Shown piece after piece: positions 1 through 7,860 of a stretch of DNA of 64,000 nt. Positions within the stretch are counted from its first letter, which is position 1; every line of letters starts with the position of its first letter. The position numbers and the translations under genes were made by a program. The notes under the pieces are model-generated. The model did not search any database. It was given only the letters and a program-made list of their open reading frames with translations, and had not been told where the DNA came from. This DNA is from DTKD01 sp964494345 (lineage in GTDB: Bacteria > Armatimonadota > UBA5829): assembly GCA_964494345.1 (NCBI GenBank), contig CAZBSI010000003.1, positions 319,854 to 383,853 of the forward strand. The letters are read 5' to 3'.

Positions 1-315
1 ATACTGGCACAGCAACAGTACATCGATAGCGCACTCGGCACAGTCACCCGGAACACGATACTGCAGCGACATCGCACCGATTCCAAGCTTAGACAGCTCA
101 TCAGCTATTATATCAAACTGCGAATCAAAGCCATCTTCAGCCCATTCGTCGCCGAGCATAATAACTGCCTGTCGCACGCTCCTATCGATATGAAGCTGCG
201 CTTTGAGGTCTCCACGAGTGGTGCTCAGGGTGATCCGTTTGCAGGTGTCGGATACAGCCTGCTCCCGAACGCCGATCACGTAGATATGACTTTGATTGCA
301 GTTTGTGGTGGGCAT
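1..315 (-). CDS. alpha/beta hydrolase, N-terminal 105 residues (runs off the left edge)
   Basis: The frame is open from the ATG at 315 to the window edge and encodes 105 residues. The only upstream in-frame stop is the stop codon of the EamA gene at 406-408, and no ATG, GTG or TTG lies between, so 315 is the start. Residues 50-100 read like the first strands of a dienelactone-hydrolase-type alpha/beta hydrolase: a strand (AVIMLGDEWAEDGFD), a helix (FDIIADELSKLGIGAMSL), then QYRVPGDCAECAIDVLLLCQY, which resembles the 'l.yRrPgd..e...D' segment before the nucleophile elbow. The catalytic GxSxG region would lie outside the window, so activity cannot be judged. It is the last visible gene of a leftward series with PHP and EamA genes. 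Confidence 0.6.
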   Translation of the reverse strand, partial: MPTTNCNQSHIYVIGVREQAVSDTCKRITLSTTRGDLKAQLHIDRSVRQAVIMLGDEWAEDGFDSQFDIIADELSKLGIGAMSLQYRVPGDCAECAIDVLLLCQY

Positions 316-405
316 AGATCGTCTCAGAATATCAGCCTTGCATCCTGTGTCAGGAGAATTACCCCCTATATTCCGTGACGAAACCGACCTGCAAAGGTTC
401 CGATA

Positions 406-1320
406 TCAGGCTGATGTGCTGTGGGACCTTGCTTCCGCGTGCCCGATAATTATCATCCCAGTCACCACCAGCGATGCCCCGACAAATACCGTAGGGGTGA
501 CGACCTCGGCTAAAAAGATTCTGGCGGCGAATATGGTGAGTATCGGCAGTACGCAGGTGATGACGCCCGCAGTCGAAGCGTCGAGGGTCTCGAAGCCTTT
601 AGCCATCAGAGCATAGGCCCCCAGAGTGGACAATACCACCAGCACGAACAGCCATACCCAAACCGAGATATCAAGCGGCTGGGTGCTCTTGTATCCGGCG
701 GCCATAAAGGGGAATGTGAACACTGCTGCGGCTGCGAAAATACAGGCCAGTGCAGAGGAAACCGCCACTCCCCGCTCGACGAGGATCTTTTGGGCTATGC
801 CGTAGACAGCCCAAAACGGGGCACAGGCGACTATGAGCATGTTGCCGATGAAATAATCGGATTTCACCAGCGCCGCGAAGCCCTCGCCGTTCCATATCGC
901 AGCAAATACCCCGGCGAATGTGACCAGTGTGCCGAAGAGCTTCATTCCGCTGAGACGATCCTTGAGCCACAAATGGCCGAGTATTACCAGCCATATCGCC
1001 TCGAAATTGACGACCACGTTGCCAGCCGAAGCAGTGGTCAGCTTGATGCCGACAGTGTAAAGCACATAATTCAGACAGATTCCGGCGCCAGCGAGGATAA
1101 TCAGCCAATAATCCCTGCTGTGTATTCGCTTCAGTTCCCCGCTGATTCGCGCAAACATCAACAGCAGCAGAGATGATACCGCGAAACGAAGCCAGGTTAT
1201 TGTGTAAGCATCAAGGGCGACGCTTACCTTTTTTACACTGATCGGAACCAGCGCCCACAATACCGTCGCTGCCAGCACGTAGGAGAACCCAGTGAGCGTG
1301 CTCTTTCTGGCCGCGCTCAT
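406..1320 (-). CDS. EamA/DMT-superfamily transporter
   Basis: A 304-residue integral membrane protein with about ten hydrophobic segments in two homologous halves, the arrangement of EamA (drug/metabolite transporter) permeases. The second half holds the segment from WVWLFVLVVLSTLGAYAL to AAGVITCVLPILTIFAARIFL-like residues near the end. The frame is open to 1416, but the ATG at 1320 is preferred: it overlaps the stop of the upstream PHP gene as ATGA, and the extra upstream residues are polar and look like read-through of that gene. Substrate is unknown; members export amino acids, nucleosides or metabolites. It is probably translationally coupled to the PHP gene. Confidence 0.85.
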   Translation of the reverse strand: MSAARKSTLTGFSYVLAATVLWALVPISVKKVSVALDAYTITWLRFAVSSLLLLMFARISGELKRIHSRDYWLIILAGAGICLNYVLYTVGIKLTTASAGNVVVNFEAIWLVILGHLWLKDRLSGMKLFGTLVTFAGVFAAIWNGEGFAALVKSDYFIGNMLIVACAPFWAVYGIAQKILVERGVAVSSALACIFAAAAVFTFPFMAAGYKSTQPLDISVWVWLFVLVVLSTLGAYALMAKGFETLDASTAGVITCVLPILTIFAARIFLAEVVTPTVFVGASLVVTGMIIIGHAEARSHSTSA

Positions 1321-2153
1321 ATTTGTACCTTCGCTGCAGCTTCTTTCAACTGTTTTACAACCTCGACCGCAACGGTCACGCTGCCGATTTGTGTTCTCTT
1401 GCCACCTGTTATGCAATGAGAATCGGAGCCGCCTGTGGCGATCAAGCCTCGTTTGACTGCGAATTTCTCATAGAAGCGCGTAGTAGCAGGGCCGTGATCG
1501 GGGTGTCTGGCCTCGATTCCGCGCATGCCCTCGTCTATGAGGTCAACCAGAACCTCGTCTCTGTTCAGTTTGCCGGGGTGAGCGCAGCAGGCTACTCCAC
1601 CAGCCTGGATGATCAGTCTAACAGCATCGGTCGGGCTGATCTTATAGCGACCAACATAACCGGGCGCGCCTTCCTGAAGCCATTTTCCGAAGGCGGCGTC
1701 TATAGAGCCGACTTCGCCTATCTCCATGAGTGCTCTGGCTACATGCGGCCTGCCGATGGCCCCACCCTGCGCCAGTTCCAGGACTTTTTCGAATGTTATC
1801 GGCACCCCGGCCGCGTTAAGTTGCTCCACCATTTTCCTGCCGCGATTTTCACGGCTGTCGCGCAGCACGTTAAGTTGCTCGACTAAAGCGGGGTTATGGT
1901 AATCGAAAAAGTATCCGAGCACATGCACTTCGGTGTTATGGCCGTGTATGGCGCTGATCTCTATGCCCGGCACTACGGTGATTCCGAACTTGTGGCCGGC
2001 TTCAAGGGCTTCATCAAGACCATCGACCGTGTCGTGATCCGTTATACCAATTGCACCCAGCCCCAAATCCGCAGCGGCCTGGACTACCTTTTTTGGGGTC
2101 CAGGCGCCATCTGAGGCGGTGGTGTGAATGTGAAGGTCTGCGAGGTGTTTCAT
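1317..2153 (-). CDS. PHP-domain phosphoesterase (YciV/RNase AM-like)
   Basis: A 278-residue protein with the complete PHP signature. DLHIHTTASDG at residues 6-16 gives His8, His10 and Asp15; GITDHDT gives Asp39, His40 and Asp41; PGIEIS gives Glu65. Later motifs are CCAHPGK and the terminal GGSDSH. These are the metal ligands of the PHP family (Pfam PHP). The length and the LHIHT.aSDG start match the YciV/TrpH-like group, whose characterised members are 5'-3' exoribonucleases or 3',5'-nucleotide bisphosphate phosphatases. The exact substrate here is inference. It is divergent from the DUF58 gene across 78 bp that must hold both promoters, and its stop overlaps the EamA start by four bases. Confidence 0.88.
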   Translation of the reverse strand: MKHLADLHIHTTASDGAWTPKKVVQAAADLGLGAIGITDHDTVDGLDEALEAGHKFGITVVPGIEISAIHGHNTEVHVLGYFFDYHNPALVEQLNVLRDSRENRGRKMVEQLNAAGVPITFEKVLELAQGGAIGRPHVARALMEIGEVGSIDAAFGKWLQEGAPGYVGRYKISPTDAVRLIIQAGGVACCAHPGKLNRDEVLVDLIDEGMRGIEARHPDHGPATTRFYEKFAVKRGLIATGGSDSHCITGGKRTQIGSVTVAVEVVKQLKEAAAKVQI

Positions 2154-2231
2154 AATATATTTGAGTTACCCGCAGCCGAACGTTACTCCTGCACGCAGGA
2201 CACATTGTTGTAGTTGTCTAAATGACAAACA

Positions 2232-3542
2232 ATGATACCCACAAATCGGTTCGTGGTTTTGCTTGTTATATCGGGGCTTGTGGTCGGCTTGTCGAGTGTG
2301 TCAGACTTGTTGTGGCCGGTCGGCATTGGCCTGGCCGCGCTGGCGCTGGCGCTTACCGTGGCGGATGGCGTGGCGCTTAGCCGGCTGCGAACGCCTGAGA
2401 TTCACCGAAACGTCGACGAGAAGCTATCATTAGGTGCGGAGAACCTCGTCAAGCTGCAAATATCGAACCGATCACACTATCCAATTTACGGCAGAATAAG
2501 GGACGAATACCCGGAGGACTTTAGCGGCGCCGGTAACGTATTGAAGCTTGATTTGCCGAGTCGGTCTAATATTGAATTAACTTATAAGATAACACCGCCG
2601 CATCGCGGGGATTATGAGTTTGGGGATGTGTACCTGAGATTGCGCGGCCCGATGGGGTTGTTGACACGACAGATAAGATGTCCGCTGCGCCAGGAGGTGA
2701 AGGTCTACCCAAACCTGCTCGATCTTAGGCGTTATGATATGAACATCAGAAAGGAAAGACTTACGCAGCCCGGACTTCGCAGCGTGAAGGTCTATGGCCG
2801 TGGCACGGACTTTGAATCGCTGCGAGAGTATCTGCCCGACGATGAGTTTCGATCGATAGACTGGAAAGCCAGCGCGCGACTCAACAAGTTGGTCTCCCGA
2901 CAATATCAGCTTGAGAGGTCGCAAAACGTGATGATCGTGCTGGATTGCGGCCGCGTGATGGGGCCGGTGATAGATGGGCTGAGCAGGCTGGACTGGGGTA
3001 TTAACGCTGGGATGATGCTGGCGCATGTGGCGGCTTCGCGGGGAGACAAAGTGGGATTGATGGCATTTGCCGATCAAGTCACGGCGTTTTCCGCTCCGAA
3101 ATCCGGAAAAAGCCAGGCGCTGAATCTGCTTCGAGTAACATATAATTTGCGCAGCGCCGAGGGGGATTCTAATTACTCTCGAGCATTCCCGTTTTTCGCC
3201 CGGAAGTGTTCCAGGCGGAGTCTGGTGGTGATATTCACAGAGCTTACTGACCCGGAGGCGTCGCGGCCGTTGATCTCGCAGATTGCGCTTTTGGCGAGGA
3301 AGCATCTGTGTGTGGTGATCACGATGGCAGACCCGGAAGTCCTGAAGGCAGCGAGCGACGAGCCGAAGACAGCTCAGGATGTGTTTCAGGCCGCAGTCGC
3401 AAAGCAGGTGATACGATCCCGGCAGTTGGCTGCCGCTGAGGTTATGAAGTCGGGCGCGATTGTGCTGGATGTGCTGCCGGATGAGTTCTCACCGGCGGTT
3501 GTGGATGCATATCTTAATATTAAGGCTTCTGGTCGGCTGTAG
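2232..3542 (+). CDS. DUF58 domain-containing membrane-anchored protein
   Basis: A 436-residue protein. Two hydrophobic segments lie in the first 50 residues, followed by a beta-rich extracytoplasmic-type region. The DUF58 core (about residues 190-230) contains GRGTDFESLREY and DEFRSIDWKASARLNKL, the family signature. The C-terminal part resembles a von Willebrand A fold (MIVLDCGRVM, then GDKVGLMAFADQV). DUF58 proteins usually sit with a MoxR-type AAA ATPase and SpoIIM/RDD genes. Here only SpoIIM is adjacent, and it is convergent, with the two 3' ends overlapping by 23 bp. No strong ribosome-binding site precedes the ATG. Molecular function is unproven; MoxR-linked chaperone or surface roles are proposed for the family. 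Confidence 0.88.
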   Translation: MIPTNRFVVLLVISGLVVGLSSVSDLLWPVGIGLAALALALTVADGVALSRLRTPEIHRNVDEKLSLGAENLVKLQISNRSHYPIYGRIRDEYPEDFSGAGNVLKLDLPSRSNIELTYKITPPHRGDYEFGDVYLRLRGPMGLLTRQIRCPLRQEVKVYPNLLDLRRYDMNIRKERLTQPGLRSVKVYGRGTDFESLREYLPDDEFRSIDWKASARLNKLVSRQYQLERSQNVMIVLDCGRVMGPVIDGLSRLDWGINAGMMLAHVAASRGDKVGLMAFADQVTAFSAPKSGKSQALNLLRVTYNLRSAEGDSNYSRAFPFFARKCSRRSLVVIFTELTDPEASRPLISQIALLARKHLCVVITMADPEVLKAASDEPKTAQDVFQAAVAKQVIRSRQLAAAEVMKSGAIVLDVLPDEFSPAVVDAYLNIKASGRL

Positions 3543-4464
3543 CGCCTGCGAAACCCAGGTAGATAATAAGCCCGAGCGCGGTGAGAGCGGCGAACCCCAG
3601 TTTGATAGAGGCGGACAGACCGGACGGAGTGATAAAGCCCTCTATTATTCCGGCGATGACAAATAATATGACTGCTCCAGCGAAGAGACGCAGAGAAGTT
3701 GCTCCGGCCAATCTGATTGAATCTACGCGCCTGAGATTGCCGGGGGCGATGATAGATGCGCCTAGATATAACCCCGCACCGCCGCAGATGAATATCGCCA
3801 TCAATTCGATCACGCCGTGAGGCAGTATAAAAGCCCAGAACCTGCTCGCGCCTAATACCGGGATGGCCTTTGTGGCAACCGCACCTATCACCAGGCCGTT
3901 TTTCGCCAGTTCAAAGACAGTATATGAGCCAGCCGTAATTCCCCCAACAAACGCGATAATGCCCACGTTGATGTTGTTGGTCATAATGAATGTGGACAAT
4001 AAAGATGGGTCCATGTCCGCAAGCGGGCTTTGTTCACCTGGTTTTGGTTTGGCTATTTGACCAGGTATCATCGTGTCGCGTACTTCCGGAACGGCTGCAG
4101 AGATCGCCCACCCCGCCGCAAAGATTGACGCCGCGACCATGCTGTATAAAACGGTGGCACGGAATAGTCTGGGAAAGTCGCGTAATACAAAGGATATTGC
4201 GCCGGCTAATCGAGCCGATTGCGGGACATATAAAACCCCATGGGCACGGGCCGCAAGCTCGTTAAGGTAGAGTATGAGTCCTTCGCTGGCGCCTTGACCG
4301 CGCACAAAGGACAAGTCTGAGATTATGGCCCTGTAGTCGGCGCCGAGGGATCGGAGTTGGTCGCGGGAGAGGGACCGGACTCCGCCGACCTGAACTCTGT
4401 TGAGCGCCTCCGAGAAGCGTTCCCAGAATTGTTTTTTCTGTTGGATGTATGCTCTTTCGTCCAC
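3520..4464 (-). CDS. SpoIIM-family (stage II sporulation M-like) membrane protein
   Basis: A 314-residue protein starting at GTG 4464. A charged, helical N-terminal part (YIQQKKQFWERFSEALNRV) precedes five to six hydrophobic segments. The SpoIIM-like core has NNINVGIIAFVGGITAGSYT and then LPHGVIELMAIFICGGAGLY; the PHGviEL motif is typical of the SpoIIM family. Outside endospore formers these proteins accompany DUF58 and MoxR genes and are not evidence of sporulation. It converges on the DUF58 gene and overlaps its last 23 bp. Upstream of its start is the repeat tract at 4495-4742. Confidence 0.87.
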   Translation of the reverse strand: MDERAYIQQKKQFWERFSEALNRVQVGGVRSLSRDQLRSLGADYRAIISDLSFVRGQGASEGLILYLNELAARAHGVLYVPQSARLAGAISFVLRDFPRLFRATVLYSMVAASIFAAGWAISAAVPEVRDTMIPGQIAKPKPGEQSPLADMDPSLLSTFIMTNNINVGIIAFVGGITAGSYTVFELAKNGLVIGAVATKAIPVLGASRFWAFILPHGVIELMAIFICGGAGLYLGASIIAPGNLRRVDSIRLAGATSLRLFAGAVILFVIAGIIEGFITPSGLSASIKLGFAALTALGLIIYLGFAGATADQKP

Positions 4465-4494
4465 AGTTGGATTATAGCAGATTAGGAAAGAAAG

Positions 4495-4742
4495 GACATC
4501 GGACGGCGGAAAAGCAGATTTCTCGCTGCGCTCGAAATGACGAAGGGGGTGGCCATAATGACGGAGGGGTCGAAATGGCGGGGCGTCGAAATGACGTGGC
4601 GTCGAAATGGCGGGGGTCGAAATGGCGGGGTCGCAATGACGGGGTCGAAATGACGAGGGCGTCGAAATGGCGGGGTCGAAATGGCGGGGGTCGAAATGAC
4701 GGGGGTCGAAATGACGATATTTATGGCCTTACGTCGAAATGA
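4495..4742. repeat. dispersed-repeat copy expanded into about 13 short 'gtcgaaatg' units
   Basis: The left 60 bp carry the block that recurs at 33.9-34.4, 57.3 and 63.9 kb (cggaaaagcagatttctcgc, then the tgcgctcgaaatgacg part). To its right the terminal piece has expanded into a degenerate tandem array of about 13 units of 12-18 bp, each a variant of gtcgaaatgacgggg or gtcgaaatggcgggg. The last unit, at 4733-4742, lies inside the 3' end of fmt. No spacer-like unique sequence separates the units, so this is not a CRISPR. Confidence 0.85.
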
Positions 4743-5653
4743 TCGCCGGTTTTTATGCCGCCGCGGGCGAAGTCGGCGGCGGTCATTTTTTTGCGGGATT
4801 CTGGCTGGACTTCTATCAACCGCACCGAACCAGTCCCCGCTGCGACCTCTATGCCTTTATTGTCAATGGCCAGTATCAACCCCGGTTCCCCGCTGAGATT
4901 TGAGACTGCCGCTTTGCACACTTTGACCTGCGAGCCGGCTAATTTTGAGAACGCGCCGGGTCTTGGAGTGCATCCTCTGATGAGATTTACTATGTCCTGC
5001 GCCGGCCGGCTCCAGTCGATTGACCCGGCATCACGCTTCAGAGAGGGCGCCTTTGTGGCTAAGTCATCGTCCTGGGGGATCGGGGCGATTGTGTTGTCTT
5101 TCAATCCAGTAAGTGTGCGCAACAGCAAATCTGCACCCATTAAAGCCAATCTCGCGCCGAGTTGACCGGCGTTTTCGTTGGGGTCAATATCCAGCGTGCT
5201 TTGCAACAATATATCGCCGGTGTCCAGTCCGGCATCCATGAACATTGTGGTTATGCCAGTCTGCTTTTCGCCGGAAATCAAAGCGTATTGAACAGGAGCT
5301 GCTCCGCGATACTTAGGAAGAATAGAGCCGTGGATATTAACACAGCCGATCGACGGCCAATCGAGCAACTCCTGCGGCACAATCTGGCCATATGCGGCGA
5401 CTACCATCACATCAATTGGGCTAAATGACTTAATTTCAGCGATAGACTCTGGCTGTCGCATTTTTTCGGGCTGGAGAGTCGGAATCGAATGGGCCTGAGC
5501 TATCATTTTGGTTGGCGGCATTTGCATTTCCCTGCCACGACCCTTTGGCCTGTCCGGCTGCGTGATTACAGCGACCACTTCGTGCGGAGACGCGATTAAA
5601 GCCTCAAGCGCCGGCACCGCAAACTCGCTTGTCCCCGCAAAGATGATTCTCAT
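4721..5653 (-). CDS. fmt: methionyl-tRNA formyltransferase
   Basis: A 310-residue enzyme that formylates initiator Met-tRNA with 10-formyltetrahydrofolate. The start MRIIFAGTSEFAVPALEAL, the VNIHGS motif with its catalytic Asn and His, and LPKYRGAAP in the folate-binding loop are all diagnostic. MDAGLDTGDIL follows, and a C-terminal tRNA-binding domain completes it. An AGGAGAAG site precedes the ATG, which abuts the stop of the TIGR03790 gene at 5654. The gene closes the def-fmt operon. The last residues (DHFDVRP) are read through a copy of the short repeat unit that fills the adjacent intergenic region, so the extreme C-terminus may have been remodelled by repeat expansion. Confidence 0.97.
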   Translation of the reverse strand: MRIIFAGTSEFAVPALEALIASPHEVVAVITQPDRPKGRGREMQMPPTKMIAQAHSIPTLQPEKMRQPESIAEIKSFSPIDVMVVAAYGQIVPQELLDWPSIGCVNIHGSILPKYRGAAPVQYALISGEKQTGITTMFMDAGLDTGDILLQSTLDIDPNENAGQLGARLALMGADLLLRTLTGLKDNTIAPIPQDDDLATKAPSLKRDAGSIDWSRPAQDIVNLIRGCTPRPGAFSKLAGSQVKVCKAAVSNLSGEPGLILAIDNKGIEVAAGTGSVRLIEVQPESRKKMTAADFARGGIKTGDHFDVRP

Positions 5654-7312
5654 TTAGTTCTTCTCCTGCAGTACCGGCCCATAAGGCGCCATTAGTGGAT
5701 CGCCGAGGAGTATAGTTTTGTAACCCAGGTGACGCGTCCCCATATAAGCAGCTTCAGCCCAGGTGTATCCTTTGGCGTACTGCGGCAGGCTGACACCCGC
5801 GTTTACAAAGTCGGCGCCAGGCTCAGAGACGGCGGCGTTGATGCCGGAACAGCCATCGCGGATGTATTCGGCGGAACATTGCCTGGCGAGATAGACCTCC
5901 GCGTATCTGCCCTTTGACTGCTGCTTTTCATTCCACAGCAGATCGTTTGGAGTAAATGTAAGCGTGGAGTAAGTCAACGCACTGCCGTCGTGATAGCCAG
6001 AGTCTTTATCTGGATAGTAGACCTGAATCTTAGTTTTGTGATCCGTCGGCCATTTAATCTCGGGGTCGGAGAGATCGATTTCCGCGATGCCATCCGCCCC
6101 AACCACAGCAGATTTCAACACGGTGTCTTTATAATCCAACAACGCCACCTTATAGCCCTGGAAGTGCTTCACCGTGCTGCCGACTTTGTAGCTGACCAAT
6201 ACCCGCATCACAGGTCGGCTTATCTGGCTGGTTTTTGGGTTGGCGGACTCTGATGAACCGATAGTTTTGTAGCCATACGCATGCTGCGGGCTGCGCAGTT
6301 GCTGGCCGCCTGCGGATTCGTTGATTATGGCGACAGCTCCTGGCTTCCAGGTAAAATGCGGCCTGCCCCAGTCGGTTTTGGTCAGGATATCGAGATCGTG
6401 CATTCCGAAGCTTGCATAGCCCATTACGTCGCGCTGATTCAGATACGTAGCCGATGTGTCCGCATCACGAACAACGTTCTCAGCGCCGAGTAAGATCTTT
6501 AGAGCGGACTCGGTAGAGGCGTATCGGCCGTGGCTGTAGCCTTGATCCCCTCGCCATGGCTCATCGAGATAGAACTTACCCTTTTGGCCGGTCGAAGCCT
6601 TGCCGCGGTCGATCATATCGCGGACGTCCTTTGGCACGCTCACACCAGATAAATTGACCTTGAGATCGTCGAAGCCATCAAGGCGACAGACTAGATATCG
6701 CAGGCAATAAGTATTGCCGAATTTGGTTATGGAGTTGTCTTTTGAGGCGCGGAATGCAGCGAAGGATTGGTCTTTATTATAGTACGGGTTGAACAGACCG
6801 GTCGGCCCTCCGCCTCCCGTGCGAGTGCAGTTCGTATACGCGAAGTAATCCGAGTCGATCACATCCGGACCGGCGTTATCGTTAAACAGCAGAGTCAAAA
6901 AAGAATCCACAGAGGTTGTCTCCGACGTTGTGCCGGGGCATTTGCCGAGAATTTTCGATGGGACGCCATAGCACGTGACCAGCACCTGGATTTTATCCCC
7001 TGCGATATTCTTTGGATTTACGCTGAGAGGCGCGGCCGTTAGTCGTTTTTGAATGCTCTGCGCCAGGGTTTTATATTGATCCTGAGAAATCGTTTCTTGT
7101 GTAGGGGCATCGACCTGGATCAGGTTTCGTGTGGGAATCCCGCGCTGCTTGCAATAATATGCGCCGATTGCCTGAGATGGCTTTGAGTTGCTGTTGACTA
7201 TGACTGCGACATTTTCGGGGTTGATGGCTGCGCACAGCGGCACACAACAGAGGGTAAGAATCGCCGCGATGACGATTAGTCCGAGACTCCTGCTTATTGT
7301 GCTGCTGTGCAT
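5654..7312 (-). CDS. TIGR03790-family exported protein
   Basis: A 552-residue protein with a signal peptide (hydrophobic residues about 10-28, ending near LCAA). The mature part starts INPENVAVIVNSNSKPSQAI, then YYCKQRGIPTRNLI, the hallmark N-terminus of family TIGR03790 (a family of unknown function found in several environmental phyla). Conserved stretches include ITCYGVP-like residues, DEPWRGDQGYSHGRY and PGAVAIINESAGGQQLRS. The C-terminus has the AAYMGTRHLGYKTILLGDPLM segment typical of the family. A GAGGAG site inside the end of def lies nine bases before the ATG. Its position between def and fmt is unexpected for an exported protein. Function is unknown. Confidence 0.85.
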   Translation of the reverse strand: MHSSTISRSLGLIVIAAILTLCCVPLCAAINPENVAVIVNSNSKPSQAIGAYYCKQRGIPTRNLIQVDAPTQETISQDQYKTLAQSIQKRLTAAPLSVNPKNIAGDKIQVLVTCYGVPSKILGKCPGTTSETTSVDSFLTLLFNDNAGPDVIDSDYFAYTNCTRTGGGGPTGLFNPYYNKDQSFAAFRASKDNSITKFGNTYCLRYLVCRLDGFDDLKVNLSGVSVPKDVRDMIDRGKASTGQKGKFYLDEPWRGDQGYSHGRYASTESALKILLGAENVVRDADTSATYLNQRDVMGYASFGMHDLDILTKTDWGRPHFTWKPGAVAIINESAGGQQLRSPQHAYGYKTIGSSESANPKTSQISRPVMRVLVSYKVGSTVKHFQGYKVALLDYKDTVLKSAVVGADGIAEIDLSDPEIKWPTDHKTKIQVYYPDKDSGYHDGSALTYSTLTFTPNDLLWNEKQQSKGRYAEVYLARQCSAEYIRDGCSGINAAVSEPGADFVNAGVSLPQYAKGYTWAEAAYMGTRHLGYKTILLGDPLMAPYGPVLQEKN

Positions 7313-7318
7313 GGCTTT

Positions 7319-7804
7319 TTACTCCTCGTCGTCATCGTCATCACGCAGTGACACCGCCTCTAATGTATCAGGGTCTGCGCGGTCAATGAACATTTTGCCG
7401 TCGAGATGATCGGTCTCATGTTGGAAGACGCGGGCTAAAAGCCCTTCTGCCCTGATGGTAACCTTCTTGCCGTTCTCGTCGAGACCGGTAATGGTGACGC
7501 GTTCGGCCCTCGCTACATCGCCCTGCAGGCCGGGGATGCTGAGGCAGCCCTCCACACTGATCTCCTCGCCGCTGGATCGGGTGATCTCGCCATTTACGAT
7601 AGCGTGCTGCCCATCGCCGATATCATAAGTGAATACGCGTTTGGATATGCCGATTTGGGGCGCCGCAAGTCCCAGGCCGTTTGATTCGGCCATAATCACA
7701 TACATTTTCTCAATAAGCGCCTTGATTTCGTCGTCAAACTCGACCTCTTCCGCCCGCTGCCGCAACACCGGGTCGCCGTATCGAACTATTGGGTTATCCG
7801 CCAT
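7319..7804 (-). CDS. def: peptide deformylase
   Basis: A 161-residue Fe2+/Zn2+ enzyme that removes the formyl group from new polypeptides. All three motifs are present: GLGLAAPQIG, EGCLSIPG (metal-binding Cys) and QHETDHLDG (HExxH-type metal site). The frame is open to 7861, where an ATG overlaps the priA stop, but the ATG at 7804 begins the conserved MADNPIVRYGDPVLR and has a GGAG site six bases upstream, so it is preferred. The C-terminus is an acidic tail (DDDDDEE). It is followed six bases later by the TIGR03790 gene and belongs functionally with fmt. Confidence 0.95.
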   Translation of the reverse strand: MADNPIVRYGDPVLRQRAEEVEFDDEIKALIEKMYVIMAESNGLGLAAPQIGISKRVFTYDIGDGQHAIVNGEITRSSGEEISVEGCLSIPGLQGDVARAERVTITGLDENGKKVTIRAEGLLARVFQHETDHLDGKMFIDRADPDTLEAVSLRDDDDDEE

Positions 7805-7860
7805 ATTAAGCTCCGCTGAAATTGAATTGTATATTGTGGTCGCATCAATAGACCGACCCA

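Noticed and set aside
4449..4742. Plus-strand 97-codon frame with repeated VEM / RND residues
   Set aside because: It is a translation of the gtcgaaatg repeat array; no ribosome-binding site or homology.
4495..4742. Possible CRISPR array
   Set aside because: Units are 12-18 bp, degenerate and directly adjacent, without unique spacers, and no cas genes are present.
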